Part shown: in pieces, positions 7,902 through 16,928 of the stretch
How positions within the stretch are numbered: the first letter of the stretch is position 1
Layout: each line of letters starts with the position of its first letter
Assembly: GCA_025351405.1 (NCBI GenBank)
Contig: JANXVZ010000040.1
Span: 42,047-106,046, forward strand
Length of the DNA: 64,000 nucleotides
Direction of reading: 5' to 3'
From: Sphingomonadales bacterium
GTDB taxonomy: Bacteria; Pseudomonadota; Alphaproteobacteria; Sphingomonadales; Sphingomonadaceae
The notes under the pieces: model-generated
Seen by the model: the letters and a program-made list of their open reading frames with translations, nothing else
What the model was told of the DNA's origin: nothing
Databases searched by the model: none
Program-made: the position numbers and the translations under genes

Positions 7902-9695
7902 GTGAATGACACCCAAGCCTCCGTAGCGCCGCCGCGCCGTTTTGTGCTGCCCGTATGGCGAGCCAAGCATCGTTCCCTGCGTCGAGGCATGGTGCTGCTG
8001 CTCATCACCGCGTTGTTGCCGATAATGCTGATTTCGGTCGTGCAGGGTGTCATGCGGCTGGCGCATGAGCGCGCCCGTGCCGCCCGGGAGCTTTCCGACA
8101 ATGCCCTGGCAATGGCGGACAGCAACCAGAACATATTGGGCAATGCCCGCAATGTTCTGGGCGTTGCCGCGCTTGACCCCCGCATCGTCACGGGCGACCC
8201 CAAATCCTGCATGGCAGCGCTTGTCGGCATCCGTGACCAGACCCCCGGATTTGCCAACCTCATCATGTTCGACGCCGCAGGCAAGTTGCACTGCGCCGCG
8301 GTGCCGCCTTCCATCGCCATGCAGGTCGACGATTATCCGGCGTGGAATGCACTGCGGAACGGACGCTCGGAACTGATAAGCGGCGAGCACTATGGCCGTA
8401 TCACCAAAAAGCGCGTTGTCACAATGATGGTGCCGCTGCGCGACGCTGCGGGGGGCTTCAGGGGCGCGCTCGGCGCCAGCATCGATCTTGATTGGCTCGA
8501 TACCAAACTCCGCAGCCGGCTGCTCGGCCGCGATATCGGCGTTGCCGTGATCGATGCAACCGGTCATCCGCTGATCAGCAACCGCGCGCTGCCACGTTTC
8601 GATCCGAAGATTCCCGCGGGCGCACTGCGCATCGCTACCGATTCCAACGGTGAGCGCTGGTTCTATGCGCTGGCGCCGATAGTGGCAGGCGACCCGGCGC
8701 AGCCGTCGCTTTATGTGGTCTATGCGGCGCCGGAGACGCGGCTGTTCAGCGCCGTGTGGTGGCTGGCCGGGCTCGACTTCACCCTGCCAGTGCTTGCCAT
8801 CCTCCTTGCCAGCCTCGCAATCTGGCTGGGTGCACAGCGGCTGGTGCTGCGCTGGCTGGTGCAATTGCAACGCCTGGCACGGCATTTTTCGGCTGGAGAA
8901 TATCGTACCCGCCCGATCGATTTCAGCGAGGCACCGCGCGAAATACGCGGCGTGGCGGCATCGCTTTATCGCATGGCGGTCGCGATCGATGAACGCGATG
9001 GCAAGCTGCACGAAGCGCTCGACCGTCAAAGCAAACTGACCCGGGAGATTCATCACCGTGTGAAAAACAATTTTCAACTGGTGATGAGCCTGCTCAGTCT
9101 GCAGGCAAGCCGGCTTCCCGATGGCGAGGGTCGCCGCGCCATAAATCTCGCCCGCGGCCGGGTCAGCGCCTTGGCGCTTGTGCATCGCCTGCTTTATGAC
9201 AGCGACGAGCTATCCAGCGTCTCCTCCCGCGCCTTGCTCGGCGCCGTTTGCGGCCAATTGCAGCCGGCACGGCGCGGCGGCAGCATTCTCCGCCTCCATT
9301 GCGATTTCGACGATGTTCCACTCGATATCGACAATGCCGTGCCGTTGACGTTGTGGATGGTCGAGGCCGTCAACAACGCCTTTGCACATGGCTTTCCGCC
9401 GGATCGCGGTGGCGAGGTGAAAACCGTGTTGCGTGCCGTCGACGGCCGGGCCACGCTGACAGTCACCGACAATGGCATCGGCTTTGATACCGACGGCGCC
9501 AGCAACGGTTATGGCCTGCGCCTTATCCGCGCCATTGCCGGGCAATTGGGCGGCACGGCCGATGTGCAGTCGGTTGCCGGCGAGGGCAGCGCCGCTACGC
9601 TCAACTTCCCATTGCGCGAAGTGAAGGCTGCCAAGGAACCGCCCCCCGCAATATCCGTTCAACGGCCAGTAGCCGTTAGTAACGAAGGACTTTGA
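7902..9695 (+). CDS. Membrane sensor histidine kinase, HisKA_2 type (probable PhyR kinase)
   Basis: 597 residues from the GTG at 7902; a TTG at 7881 inside ecfG is an alternative. Order: cytoplasmic tail, first membrane helix ([18 protein letters not shown]), a periplasmic sensor region of about 250 residues (dCache-like by size), second helix ([18 protein letters not shown]), HAMP-like linker, HisKA_2 motif [12 protein letters not shown] with the His pair at residues 384-385, and an HATPase domain ([23 protein letters not shown]). HisKA_2/HWE kinases are the usual activators of PhyR, and the position behind ecfG supports that role. The signal it senses is unknown. Confidence 0.85.
   Translation: MNDTQASVAPPRRFVLPVWRAKHRSLRRGMVLLLITALLPIMLISVVQGVMRLAHERARAARELSDNALAMADSNQNILGNARNVLGVAALDPRIVTGDPKSCMAALVGIRDQTPGFANLIMFDAAGKLHCAAVPPSIAMQVDDYPAWNALRNGRSELISGEHYGRITKKRVVTMMVPLRDAAGGFRGALGASIDLDWLDTKLRSRLLGRDIGVAVIDATGHPLISNRALPRFDPKIPAGALRIATDSNGERWFYALAPIVAGDPAQPSLYVVYAAPETRLFSAVWWLAGLDFTLPVLAILLASLAIWLGAQRLVLRWLVQLQRLARHFSAGEYRTRPIDFSEAPREIRGVAASLYRMAVAIDERDGKLHEALDRQSKLTREIHHRVKNNFQLVMSLLSLQASRLPDGEGRRAINLARGRVSALALVHRLLYDSDELSSVSSRALLGAVCGQLQPARRGGSILRLHCDFDDVPLDIDNAVPLTLWMVEAVNNAFAHGFPPDRGGEVKTVLRAVDGRATLTVTDNGIGFDTDGASNGYGLRLIRAIAGQLGGTADVQSVAGEGSAATLNFPLREVKAAKEPPPAISVQRPVAVSNEGL
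9635..9659 (+). promoter_or_regulatory. EcfG-type promoter inside the kinase 3' end
   Basis: GGAAC (9635-9639), 17 bases, GTT (9657-9659). It lies within the last codons of the kinase gene and 37 bases ahead of the DUF1328 start, giving that gene its own stress promoter. Confidence 0.75.
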
Positions 9696-9696
9696 C

Positions 9697-9873
9697 ATGT
9701 TGAATTGGGCCGTAACGTTTTTGGTCATCGCGCTGATTGCCGCGATATTCGGTTTTGGCGGCATCGTCGGCGCCGCTGTCGGCATCGCCAAGATCCTGTT
9801 TTTCATCTTCATCGTGCTGTTCGTGATCAGCATGGTCATGTCGATGATCACGGGCCGGTCGCCCCGCATCTGA
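9697..9873 (+). CDS. DUF1328 small membrane protein
   Basis: 58 residues with two hydrophobic segments ([19 protein letters not shown] and [19 protein letters not shown]), the pattern of the DUF1328/YtjA family. AAGGAC lies just upstream of the ATG. These small inner-membrane proteins are commonly induced by the general stress response in alphaproteobacteria, and an EcfG-type promoter at 9635 fits that. Biochemical role unknown. Confidence 0.9.
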   Translation: MLNWAVTFLVIALIAAIFGFGGIVGAAVGIAKILFFIFIVLFVISMVMSMITGRSPRI

Positions 9874-9877
9874 TCGA

Positions 9878-9912
9878 TTTGCTGGCGGCGCTAAATCCGC
9901 GCCGCCAGCAAA
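9878..9912. terminator. Bidirectional intrinsic terminator
   Basis: A 14-base inverted repeat (9878-9891 with 9899-9912) with a 7-base loop: TTTGCTGGCGGCGC, TAAATCC, then the exact complement. The A and T ends allow it to act on both strands. It sits between the DUF1328 gene and the convergent racemase, whose stop codon lies in the loop side. Confidence 0.85.
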
Positions 9913-10580
9913 GTCGCCCGCACCAGTGACGCCGTTGCATCAATGAATGGCACTGGCACCTCTGCAGCGGTGAGGACCAAGGGTACTTCCGTGCACGCGG
10001 CGATGATCGCTTCCGCACCGCGCCCTGCGAGATCTGCCGCCAGCGCCTGCATGGCGATCGCGACCTCCACCCCTGTATCACCGGCCTTTATGAGGCTGAC
10101 CAGACCCTGCAAGCCAGCACGATCACACTCGACGACTGCAATCCCGGCTGCTTCCAGCCCGTGATGATAAATGCGGCCATCAAGCGTAGCCGCTACCGCC
10201 AACAGCCCGACAGCACGCGGACGCGGCTGCAGCGCTGCCACTTCGGCCACTGCCGCTGCGATCATGTCGACGAACGGCACGATCGTTGCGGTCGCCGCAT
10301 CCAGCACCCAGCCATGCGCGGCATTGCACGGCATCGCCAGTATTTCGGCGCCGGCCGCGACCAATCCCCGCGCCATTGCCGCGAGGGCCGGGCCCGGTGA
10401 CTCCCCCACCCCGGCACGCGCCGCATTGCGATCGGGAACATAGGGGTTGCTGTCGATCAACACGCGGGGCTGCTCGCTGTCGTCAACGGCACCGCTGTTG
10501 GCCGCAAGGCGGGCGAGAAAGTCCGCAGTCGCCGCGGGCCCCATGCCGCCCAGCACGCCGATTGTTCGCCAGCGGTTCAT
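9891..10580 (-). CDS. Aspartate/glutamate racemase family protein
   Basis: 229 residues. The glycine-rich N-terminus (IGVLGGMGPAATADFL) and the two catalytic cysteines (MPCNAAH and ACTEVPL) define a cofactor-independent Asp/Glu racemase. It should interconvert L- and D-forms of an acidic amino acid, most likely aspartate. The start overlaps the upstream desulfhydrase stop by 4 bases, so the two are co-translated. Confidence 0.9.
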   Translation of the reverse strand: MNRWRTIGVLGGMGPAATADFLARLAANSGAVDDSEQPRVLIDSNPYVPDRNAARAGVGESPGPALAAMARGLVAAGAEILAMPCNAAHGWVLDAATATIVPFVDMIAAAVAEVAALQPRPRAVGLLAVAATLDGRIYHHGLEAAGIAVVECDRAGLQGLVSLIKAGDTGVEVAIAMQALAADLAGRGAEAIIAACTEVPLVLTAAEVPVPFIDATASLVRATLLAARI

Positions 10581-11584
10581 TGCCGCCCTGGCGCGCGCAA
10601 GTCACCCGCATACGCGTGGAGCGACGGGCTACCGCCGGTGTGGAGAAACAGCACGCGCTCGCCCTGCTTGAAGGCACCCTCGCGTGCCAAACCGATCAAG
10701 CCGGCCATTGCCTTGCCGGTGTAAACCGGATCGAGCAACACTCCCTCGCTCGATGCCAGCAAACGCACGGCCTCGACCATTTCGTGGGTCGGCAGCGAAT
10801 AGCCCGGGCCCACCCAGCGATCGAGCGCCACCACATCTTCGCGGGCCGGCACCGGCGTGCCCATCAACGCCGCCGTCGCAACGGCCAGGGCCCAGACATT
10901 GCCCTCCTGTTCGGCCCGGGGGCGACGCACGTTTATCCCCGTCACCGGAATGCCCGCATTGAGTGCCACCAGCCCGGCGAGCAGCCCCGAATGGGTGCCG
11001 GCGCTGCCGCTGGCGACCACAATTCGATCGAACACCACGCCCATCTCGAACGATTGCGCCATGATTTCGGCGGCACAAGCCGCATAGCCCAGCGCGCCCA
11101 GCGGGGTCGAACCGCCGCCGGCGATGGCGAATGCCTTGCCGCCGCGGGCCGCCACCGCAGCGACGTCACTTGCCATTTCGGCGGCAAGATCACTGCCGAG
11201 CGGTACGACACGGACATTTTCAGCGCCCATGAGCTCGAACAGCAGGTTGTTGCCGAGCGCCGCACTGTCATAGCTGCCCGGCACCCGCTCCTCGATGACG
11301 AGCCGGCACTTCAGGCCTTCTCGGGCCGCAGCGGCGAGCGTCAGCCGGCAATGATTGGATTGCGGTGCGCCGACGGTGACGAGGGTATCGGCGCCTGCCG
11401 CCAGAGCCGCCGCGACGAGAAATTCCAGCTTGCGTGTCTTGTTGCCGCCGCCGGCCAACCCAAGCAAGTCATCACGCTTGATCCACAGTTCCGGCCCGCC
11501 AAGCAACGCCGACAGCCGCGGCAGCGGCTCGATCGGGGTGAAATGCGGGGTGTAGCGGCGACGGGGAAAGCGGGCGAGGTTCAT
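10577..11584 (-). CDS. D-cysteine desulfhydrase / L-cysteate sulfo-lyase family PLP enzyme
   Basis: 335 residues from the ATG at 11584, preceded by GGGAGG. PLP lysine lies in GGGNKTRKLEF; other family marks are PQSNHCR, the phosphate-binding-type SGSAGTHSGLLAG, and LHTGGSPSLHAY at the C-terminus. Relatives include D-cysteine desulfhydrase, L-cysteate sulfo-lyase (CuyA) and ACC deaminase. The coupled racemase favours a role with D-amino acids, but the exact substrate is open. Confidence 0.85.
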   Translation of the reverse strand: MNLARFPRRRYTPHFTPIEPLPRLSALLGGPELWIKRDDLLGLAGGGNKTRKLEFLVAAALAAGADTLVTVGAPQSNHCRLTLAAAAREGLKCRLVIEERVPGSYDSAALGNNLLFELMGAENVRVVPLGSDLAAEMASDVAAVAARGGKAFAIAGGGSTPLGALGYAACAAEIMAQSFEMGVVFDRIVVASGSAGTHSGLLAGLVALNAGIPVTGINVRRPRAEQEGNVWALAVATAALMGTPVPAREDVVALDRWVGPGYSLPTHEMVEAVRLLASSEGVLLDPVYTGKAMAGLIGLAREGAFKQGERVLFLHTGGSPSLHAYAGDLRAPGRQ

Positions 11585-11664
11585 GCCGCCTCCCTGCCCG
11601 TCACGGCCGCAAATCGCAACTGCCGGACTATCAATCGCGCACATGCTGCCTCATATCGTCGGTG

Positions 11665-12126
11665 ATGAACCTTCCCGTGCTCTACGCGATCCTCTGGGCG
11701 GTCGGCCTCTGCATCATAGGCGGGCTGATGACCCCGCGCGCCGATTGGTACGCCCGGTTGAACAAGCCGTCCTGGCAGCCGCCGGGGTGGGCGTTCGGCC
11801 CGGCGTGGACGATCATCCTCGGCCTGGCCGCCTGGAGCGCGGTTCGCGCCTGGGACGCCGGAGATGACGCCCAACGCCGGGACGTGCTGATCCTGTTCGG
11901 CGTCAACGGCATCTTCCACCTGTTGTGGAGCCCCCTGTTCTTCAAGCTGCAGCGTCCCGACTGGGCGCTCGGCGAAGTGGTGTTCCTGTGGGCCTCACTG
12001 GTCGCGATGGTGGTCGGCCTCTGGCCCATCGAACAGGGCGCGGCCCTGCTGATCCTGCCCTATCTCGCCTGGGTCAGTTTTGCCGCGTTCCTCAACCTGA
12101 CAATCGTGCGATTGAACCCGCGCTGA
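11665..12126 (+). CDS. tspO: TspO/MBR family membrane protein
   Basis: 153 residues, five predicted membrane helices and the Trp-rich family core (LNKPSWQPPGWAFGPAWTI). A GTG 3 bases earlier is also possible. TspO proteins bind tetrapyrroles and in phototrophic alphaproteobacteria modulate pigment gene expression in response to oxygen; whether it does so here is inference. It is divergent from the desulfhydrase operon with 80 bases between. Confidence 0.92.
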   Translation: MNLPVLYAILWAVGLCIIGGLMTPRADWYARLNKPSWQPPGWAFGPAWTIILGLAAWSAVRAWDAGDDAQRRDVLILFGVNGIFHLLWSPLFFKLQRPDWALGEVVFLWASLVAMVVGLWPIEQGAALLILPYLAWVSFAAFLNLTIVRLNPR

Positions 12127-12177
12127 GCCCGCACCGTACCGGCCGCCCGTTTTTGCCCTAGCTGGGCCGGGTGATGA

Positions 12178-12375
12178 TTTTTTCCAGATACGCCTGCGGC
12201 AGCCACCGGCAAGGGCTGGACCAGCATTGCCGTGCGGTTGAGCCGGCTTGCCGCCGCCGGCGCCGACATGAAGCGCATCGATGTGCCGTTCGAAATGCGC
12301 ACGGACGGTCGCCTCGAACTGACATTTTCGGGCATCCGCGTCGCTTCGACAAACGGCGCTGCTGCGGCGCCATAG
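12178..12375 (+). pseudogene. Remnant of a glycoside hydrolase family 3 C-terminal domain
   Basis: An open stretch without a start codon reads GKGWTSIAVRLSRLAAAGAD then MKRIDVPFEMRTDGRLELTF and ends in TAG at 12373. This looks like the C-terminal ExoP-type domain of family 3 beta-glucosidases (pattern: GW.tl.vPL..fa.aGAD...v..PF...T.G.L.l...dvrl). Nothing of the catalytic domain is present upstream. I read it as the tail of a deleted gene. The rest of 12127-12504 shows no other gene. Confidence 0.55.
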
Positions 12376-12441
12376 GATTGCACGACAGCCCAAGGGTTCC
12401 TGCCCGTGGCATTTTGCTGTAGGATGACAATCAACAAATCG

Positions 12442-12459
12442 TGATCCGGCGAAGGATCA
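12442..12459. repeat. Inverted repeat upstream of the large multidomain gene
   Basis: TGATCC-GGCGAA-GGATCA, 6-base arms, 46 bases ahead of the 1,344-residue protein's ATG. It could be an operator or a small leader hairpin; no known regulator matches well. Confidence 0.35.
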
Positions 12460-12504
12460 TCAGCAATCGGGCCGACGCAACATCGTGTTTTTGCGAGGTT
12501 CGAC

Positions 12505-15500
12505 ATGTCCGCAGCGATCACCATGTTCCAACTGGCCGCCGATGGCGATGCGCTGTTCGATGGCTCGATAGCCGGCATTCCCGTCACCCCTGACACAAAC
12601 GTCAAGATCAGCGCGGGGCGCATCGGCCTCAACGGCGGCATGATCGACATAGGCCGACACCCGGAACTCGACGCGCTCCAGTCCTTCACCGTCGATGTCA
12701 TGGTGACATTCGACCCTGCCAGCACCGACCGCCAGAACATCGTTGAAAGCCAGACTCCGTCGTTTGCGCTGTTCATCGACAACGGCGGCAGGCTCGTCGG
12801 TTCGGTGCATGTCGCGGACGGCTGGGCCAGCGTCGACAGCGGTACAGCGCTCATGCAGCCGGGCATCGCCCAGCGTGTCACCTTCAGCCGCGACGACAAT
12901 GGCACGCTCACCCTTGCTGTCGATGGCGAGCAGGTCGGCACCGGCACCAGCGCCGGCCCCCTGCAGAACGTCGGGGCATTGGGTGTGCGCATCGGGCTTG
13001 GCATGGATGGCACCGCCTTTCCGTTCAAAGGTGGCATTGCCGATCTTGCCATCCGCCGCGGGGTTGTGACGCAACAGTATTTCGACACCTTTGCGCTGGA
13101 AGGCAGGCGGCTGGAGACGCTGGTCCGCGACGCCGGCTTCATCAAGAACGTAATCGTCAGCCTGGTACCCGACGAAAGCCACGCCCGGCTGCAGCATATC
13201 AAGGACATCATGAACGCTGCCGGCGTGCAGACGCTCAGTGATCTCGACACGCTGCCGGTCCGCCAGCGCACGCCGCTATCGCGCGGCCAGGTCCTGGTGG
13301 CGCCGCGCAAGGGAAAGACGGGGGTCGTCAACTGGGGCGATATCGTCACGAGGTTCCGCGGCGCCGACGCCCTCGCACGGCGCGAGACGCTGGCAACGCA
13401 TTTGACCAATCGCAACAGCAGCGTCTTCCTCAAAAAGCTTGCACTGCCGCCCGTGGAGCGCCCGCCGGTCTTCCCCCCCATCCGCCCGCGCCCGCTCGAT
13501 CCACGCGTCTTCAACCGCGCACCGGAAGCAGAGGCCGCCGGGGCAGGCCCCGCACGCCTGCCCGTCGGCGCGACCTTCAACCGCCGTCTTGGCGATCTCA
13601 TCACCATTACCCATGACAAGCTGACCCATGTCGATCCGATCCTGCTCGATTCGATCACCTCGACGCACCCGGCGCTGTGGCCGCTGGTCAACCCCGAGAC
13701 CTTTGAAGTGCTGGCATTGCAGACCGTGCCTGTGGACAGTGCCGTCATCATTGCCGGCACGCTCGACCTGACCAACCAGCAGTTCGTCGTCGAGCCCAAT
13801 GTCGAAACGCTGTACATCATCGCCGAAACGGTCATCTGCGGCCCCGGCGCCGCAATCACCTGGCGGCGGCCAGGCGGCGCAACCCCCGATGCGGCGGACA
13901 ATCCCGATCTGAACGGCCGTGACTTCCCCGGCGTACAGACCAAGGCCGATTCACGCGACGGCATTCCTGGCGGCAACGGCGGTGCGGCACTATCGGGCAC
14001 CGTCGGCGCCAGCGGGCGCACTGGCCCCAACATCGAAATGTGGGTCAAGTCGATGACGGGGCTCCCCGATCTCGATTTCGCCGGCGAAGACGGCATCGCC
14101 GGCGGTACCGGGCAGCGCGGTGGGCGCGGCGGGCGCGGCGGCGGCGGCGCGGGCGGCAAGCGCATCTGGTTCCTCGGCTGGCATTGCACATCGGATCCGG
14201 GAGACGGCGGCGATGGCGGCGATGGCGGCCGCGGCGGCGACGGCGGACGGGGCGGCAACGGCGGCAATGGTGGCAACATCAAGATCGGCGTGTTGACCGG
14301 TACCCTTGCCAACACCGTGGTCAACCAGACCTTCAAGCTCAAGAATCACGGCGGACGGCGCGGCGATGGCGGCACCGGCGGGTCCGGCGGTGATGGCGGC
14401 GCAGGCGGTCGCAGCGGCAACGGCGAGACCTGTACCAGCGCCCATGATGGTCATGGCGGCGCGCAAGGCCAGCCCGGCGGCCAGGGTCCGGCCGGCTTCG
14501 CCAGCGGCAGCGATGCATCGGTGAGTTTCTTTGAATTCACCCAGGCGGCGTGGGACGATCTGATGACCCGGCCGTGGATCAGCCAGATCACGCCGGTGGA
14601 GGCATTCCCGGGCGATGCCATGACCATCCACGGCAGTCGCTTCACCACCGCTGACCACGCCATCATCGGCGGGCAGACCGTGGCGCTGACCATAAACCCC
14701 GATGAATCGGCATCGGTGACGGTCCCGGGCAGCCTGTCGGGGGGCATCCAGAGCGTCTTCGTGCGGCGCGCCGATGGAATCGAAAGCAATCGAGTCAATC
14801 TTGGCATCAAGCCGCAACTGGCGGTGTTGCCGCCCGCACTGGCACAAGGATCGACCGTGGCGCTGGCCGGCCATGCTTTTGTTGCGGGGGCGTCGGTGCT
14901 TTTCAATGGCAGCGCCATCCCCGCTACGGATGTGGCGCCGACGTCGCTCAAGTTCCTTGTCCCCGGGACCGGCGGCGGCGGCAGTGCCGGCGGCACCGTG
15001 ACGGTGCAGGTGCGCAATCCCGATGGCAGGGTCAGCAACAGCCGCGCCGCCAGCCAGCCGCGCATCCTCGAAGTGCCGTTCCGCTACGGCCAGCACAACC
15101 TCAGCTTCCCCAACTTTGCCATAGGGCTACCGGACTGGGGAACCTATGAGGATACATTCGGGACGATCGAAGTGCTGCACGAACAGCTCGATCCCATATT
15201 TGGCCATCCCTTCCTCACCGCCGCTTATTTCCTGTTCTACACCTATTTTCTCAAGGGCAAGGACAATGGCGGTCTCGCAACCGGCTTTTGCACGTCACTC
15301 GCCAGCCTGGTGGCCGATCGCTTCTGGCAGGGCCGCACAGACACACCGATGGTGCAGCTTGCCGACGTCCAGAAAATGCTGACCGGGGTCCATGGCAAGT
15401 TATTGAGCCGCCAGAGCCTGCTGACCTTTCACGACCAGGGACGCCAGGGCGTGTCACGGGTCGAGCAGACCTTCCGCCAGATCGAGGCGACCTTTCTGCG

Positions 15501-16539
15501 GGGCACCGACCGGCAGAACCAGCCGCTGCTGTTCTTCATCCCATCGGGCGAAGTCTGGGATTCGGGCTATATCGACAAACTGTCGGATTCCCACTGCGTC
15601 ATGCCATATCGTGTCGTTTACCCGCTCGGCGCGCCCGCACCGCAACTGACAGCAGACGGCAATTCGACGCTGACCGACCTCGACGGGGTCGAGCTGTTCG
15701 TCTGGGACTGCAACCACCCGCAATCGCCCAACTGCCGCCTGCATTTGCGCCGCACCAACGGCGAAATACACTTCGATTACATTCCCGATACCGCCGACCC
15801 GGAATTCACGTCCGAACAAGGCATTACACTTGGCATGATGCGGCACGGCGATTACATGCTCGCCGATCACGACCTGCCGTTCAGCGGTCCGTTCGGGCTG
15901 ACCGCCTTCATCATCGATTTCATCCTGTCTCCGGCGGATATCGAGGTTACCGATGCCGCAGGCCGCCGTACCGGCAATTTCGGCGGGCAGCTCCACGCCG
16001 AAATCCCGGGCAGCCATCCCGCCTATCTGATGAAGGGGATGTACCTTCTGCCGGCAGCAACCGCGCTGACGCGCAATATCGTCGGCAGCGATGTCGGCAC
16101 CTATGATTATCATTCGATCACGCCGGACGGCACCTCGATCCGCTTTGAAGCGGTGCCGACCGAGCCTGGACACCGTGACGTGGTTTCGATCAGCGCCGAT
16201 GCTTCGCAAGTGCGCTTTGCCCCGGCGGCCGGCAAGGACTTCACGCTGACGGTGGCGCGCGTCGTCAACGGCCAAAGCCGCGCCATTGCCGTTACCGGCG
16301 TTGGCGGCGGACCCGGCGCTGAACTCGACCTGACGCTGTCACCCGAATTGAACCTCGTCACCATCGGCAATCGCGCCGGCGCGCGCGACGTCACGGTCAA
16401 GGCCGTGGCTGTGACCAGGGGCGGCGCGCCGGTCGAGCGGTCCCTGGCGGCGATCACACTGCCGACGGCGAACGATCTCGCAGTCTCGGTGGCAGACTGG
16501 AATGCCCTCGACCTCCAGGCGCAGGCGGTGCCGTTCTAG
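12505..16539 (+). CDS. Large multidomain protein: LamG-like, Gly-rich, IPT/TIG repeats, papain-like domain
   Basis: 1,344 residues; GAGG lies 8 bases before the ATG. Function not recognised. Residues about 1-200 look like a LamG/concanavalin-type beta-sandwich. About 220-480 is unassigned, with a Pro/Arg-rich hinge near 315-335. About 530-590 and 613-672 are Gly/Asp/Asn-rich (GGDGGDGGRGGDGGRGGNGG). About 688-855 are two IPT/TIG-like Ig domains. About 880-1120 has GFCTSLASL (Cys929), SDSHCVMPYRV (His1030) and FVWDCNHPQ (Asp1068, Asn1070), the spacing and context of a papain-fold Cys-His-Asn/Asp site. The rest is beta-rich. There is no signal peptide or membrane helix, so the route out of the cell, if any, is unknown. 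It ends convergent with the RNase H-like gene (4-base overlap). Confidence 0.6.
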   Translation: MSAAITMFQLAADGDALFDGSIAGIPVTPDTNVKISAGRIGLNGGMIDIGRHPELDALQSFTVDVMVTFDPASTDRQNIVESQTPSFALFIDNGGRLVGSVHVADGWASVDSGTALMQPGIAQRVTFSRDDNGTLTLAVDGEQVGTGTSAGPLQNVGALGVRIGLGMDGTAFPFKGGIADLAIRRGVVTQQYFDTFALEGRRLETLVRDAGFIKNVIVSLVPDESHARLQHIKDIMNAAGVQTLSDLDTLPVRQRTPLSRGQVLVAPRKGKTGVVNWGDIVTRFRGADALARRETLATHLTNRNSSVFLKKLALPPVERPPVFPPIRPRPLDPRVFNRAPEAEAAGAGPARLPVGATFNRRLGDLITITHDKLTHVDPILLDSITSTHPALWPLVNPETFEVLALQTVPVDSAVIIAGTLDLTNQQFVVEPNVETLYIIAETVICGPGAAITWRRPGGATPDAADNPDLNGRDFPGVQTKADSRDGIPGGNGGAALSGTVGASGRTGPNIEMWVKSMTGLPDLDFAGEDGIAGGTGQRGGRGGRGGGGAGGKRIWFLGWHCTSDPGDGGDGGDGGRGGDGGRGGNGGNGGNIKIGVLTGTLANTVVNQTFKLKNHGGRRGDGGTGGSGGDGGAGGRSGNGETCTSAHDGHGGAQGQPGGQGPAGFASGSDASVSFFEFTQAAWDDLMTRPWISQITPVEAFPGDAMTIHGSRFTTADHAIIGGQTVALTINPDESASVTVPGSLSGGIQSVFVRRADGIESNRVNLGIKPQLAVLPPALAQGSTVALAGHAFVAGASVLFNGSAIPATDVAPTSLKFLVPGTGGGGSAGGTVTVQVRNPDGRVSNSRAASQPRILEVPFRYGQHNLSFPNFAIGLPDWGTYEDTFGTIEVLHEQLDPIFGHPFLTAAYFLFYTYFLKGKDNGGLATGFCTSLASLVADRFWQGRTDTPMVQLADVQKMLTGVHGKLLSRQSLLTFHDQGRQGVSRVEQTFRQIEATFLRGTDRQNQPLLFFIPSGEVWDSGYIDKLSDSHCVMPYRVVYPLGAPAPQLTADGNSTLTDLDGVELFVWDCNHPQSPNCRLHLRRTNGEIHFDYIPDTADPEFTSEQGITLGMMRHGDYMLADHDLPFSGPFGLTAFIIDFILSPADIEVTDAAGRRTGNFGGQLHAEIPGSHPAYLMKGMYLLPAATALTRNIVGSDVGTYDYHSITPDGTSIRFEAVPTEPGHRDVVSISADASQVRFAPAAGKDFTLTVARVVNGQSRAIAVTGVGGGPGAELDLTLSPELNLVTIGNRAGARDVTVKAVAVTRGGAPVERSLAAITLPTANDLAVSVADWNALDLQAQAVPF

Positions 16540-16928
16540 CGCGCGGCCAGCCGTGCCAGCGCGATCCCTGCAAGGTTTTGGGATCGTGCCACATGGCGAA
16601 TGCGGATGCGGACGAAACGCGGCACCAGCAGGTTGAACGCCGCCAGATGCACCTGCAATGCGGGTGTCCGGCACTTCGCCGTGCCGTTGGCCTGGCTGAC
16701 CACCAGTGCGGAATCGCCGAGCAGACGAACGTCGGCCGCCCCAGCCCGCTGCGCGACTGCCAGCGCGTCGAGCAGGGCCAGCCATTCGGCGTCATTGCTG
16801 GTGCCATGGCCGAGGTCGGCGCGGTGCCAGGTGACGCCGCGTGACACGACGGCAGTCTGCATGGCGCCGGGATTGGGGCGGCAGCCGCCGTCGAAGAACA
16901 GTTTGAGCCCGGTGTCACGCATCGGCAT
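16536..16928 (-). CDS. RNase H-like protein (reverse-transcriptase-like RNase H fold)
   Basis: 130 residues from 16928 (or 128 from the ATG at 16922). Three of the four acidic residues of RNase HI are in context: LFFDGG, NDAEWLALLDAL and LLGDSALVV. The usual C-terminal N..AD.LA motif reads NLAGIALARL, so the fourth carboxylate is a glycine. It may be a weak nuclease or a binding protein. The start overlaps the GST stop. Confidence 0.8.
   Translation of the reverse strand: MPMRDTGLKLFFDGGCRPNPGAMQTAVVSRGVTWHRADLGHGTSNDAEWLALLDALAVAQRAGAADVRLLGDSALVVSQANGTAKCRTPALQVHLAAFNLLVPRFVRIRIRHVARSQNLAGIALARLAAR

Noticed and set aside
12171..12422. An 83-codon plus frame in the gene-free stretch
   Set aside because: Arg/Cys/His-rich composition and no family; the GH3-like frame in the same DNA is more convincing.
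12060..14342. A 760-residue open frame on the minus strand
   Set aside because: It mirrors the Gly/Asp-rich codons of the 1,344-residue gene and is Pro/Arg/Ser-rich noise; high GC leaves stops rare on this strand.
14095..14520. Gly-rich DNA considered as a tandem repeat array or recombination hot spot
   Set aside because: The GGCGGC/GATGGC units are irregular and explained by the Gly/Asp protein composition.
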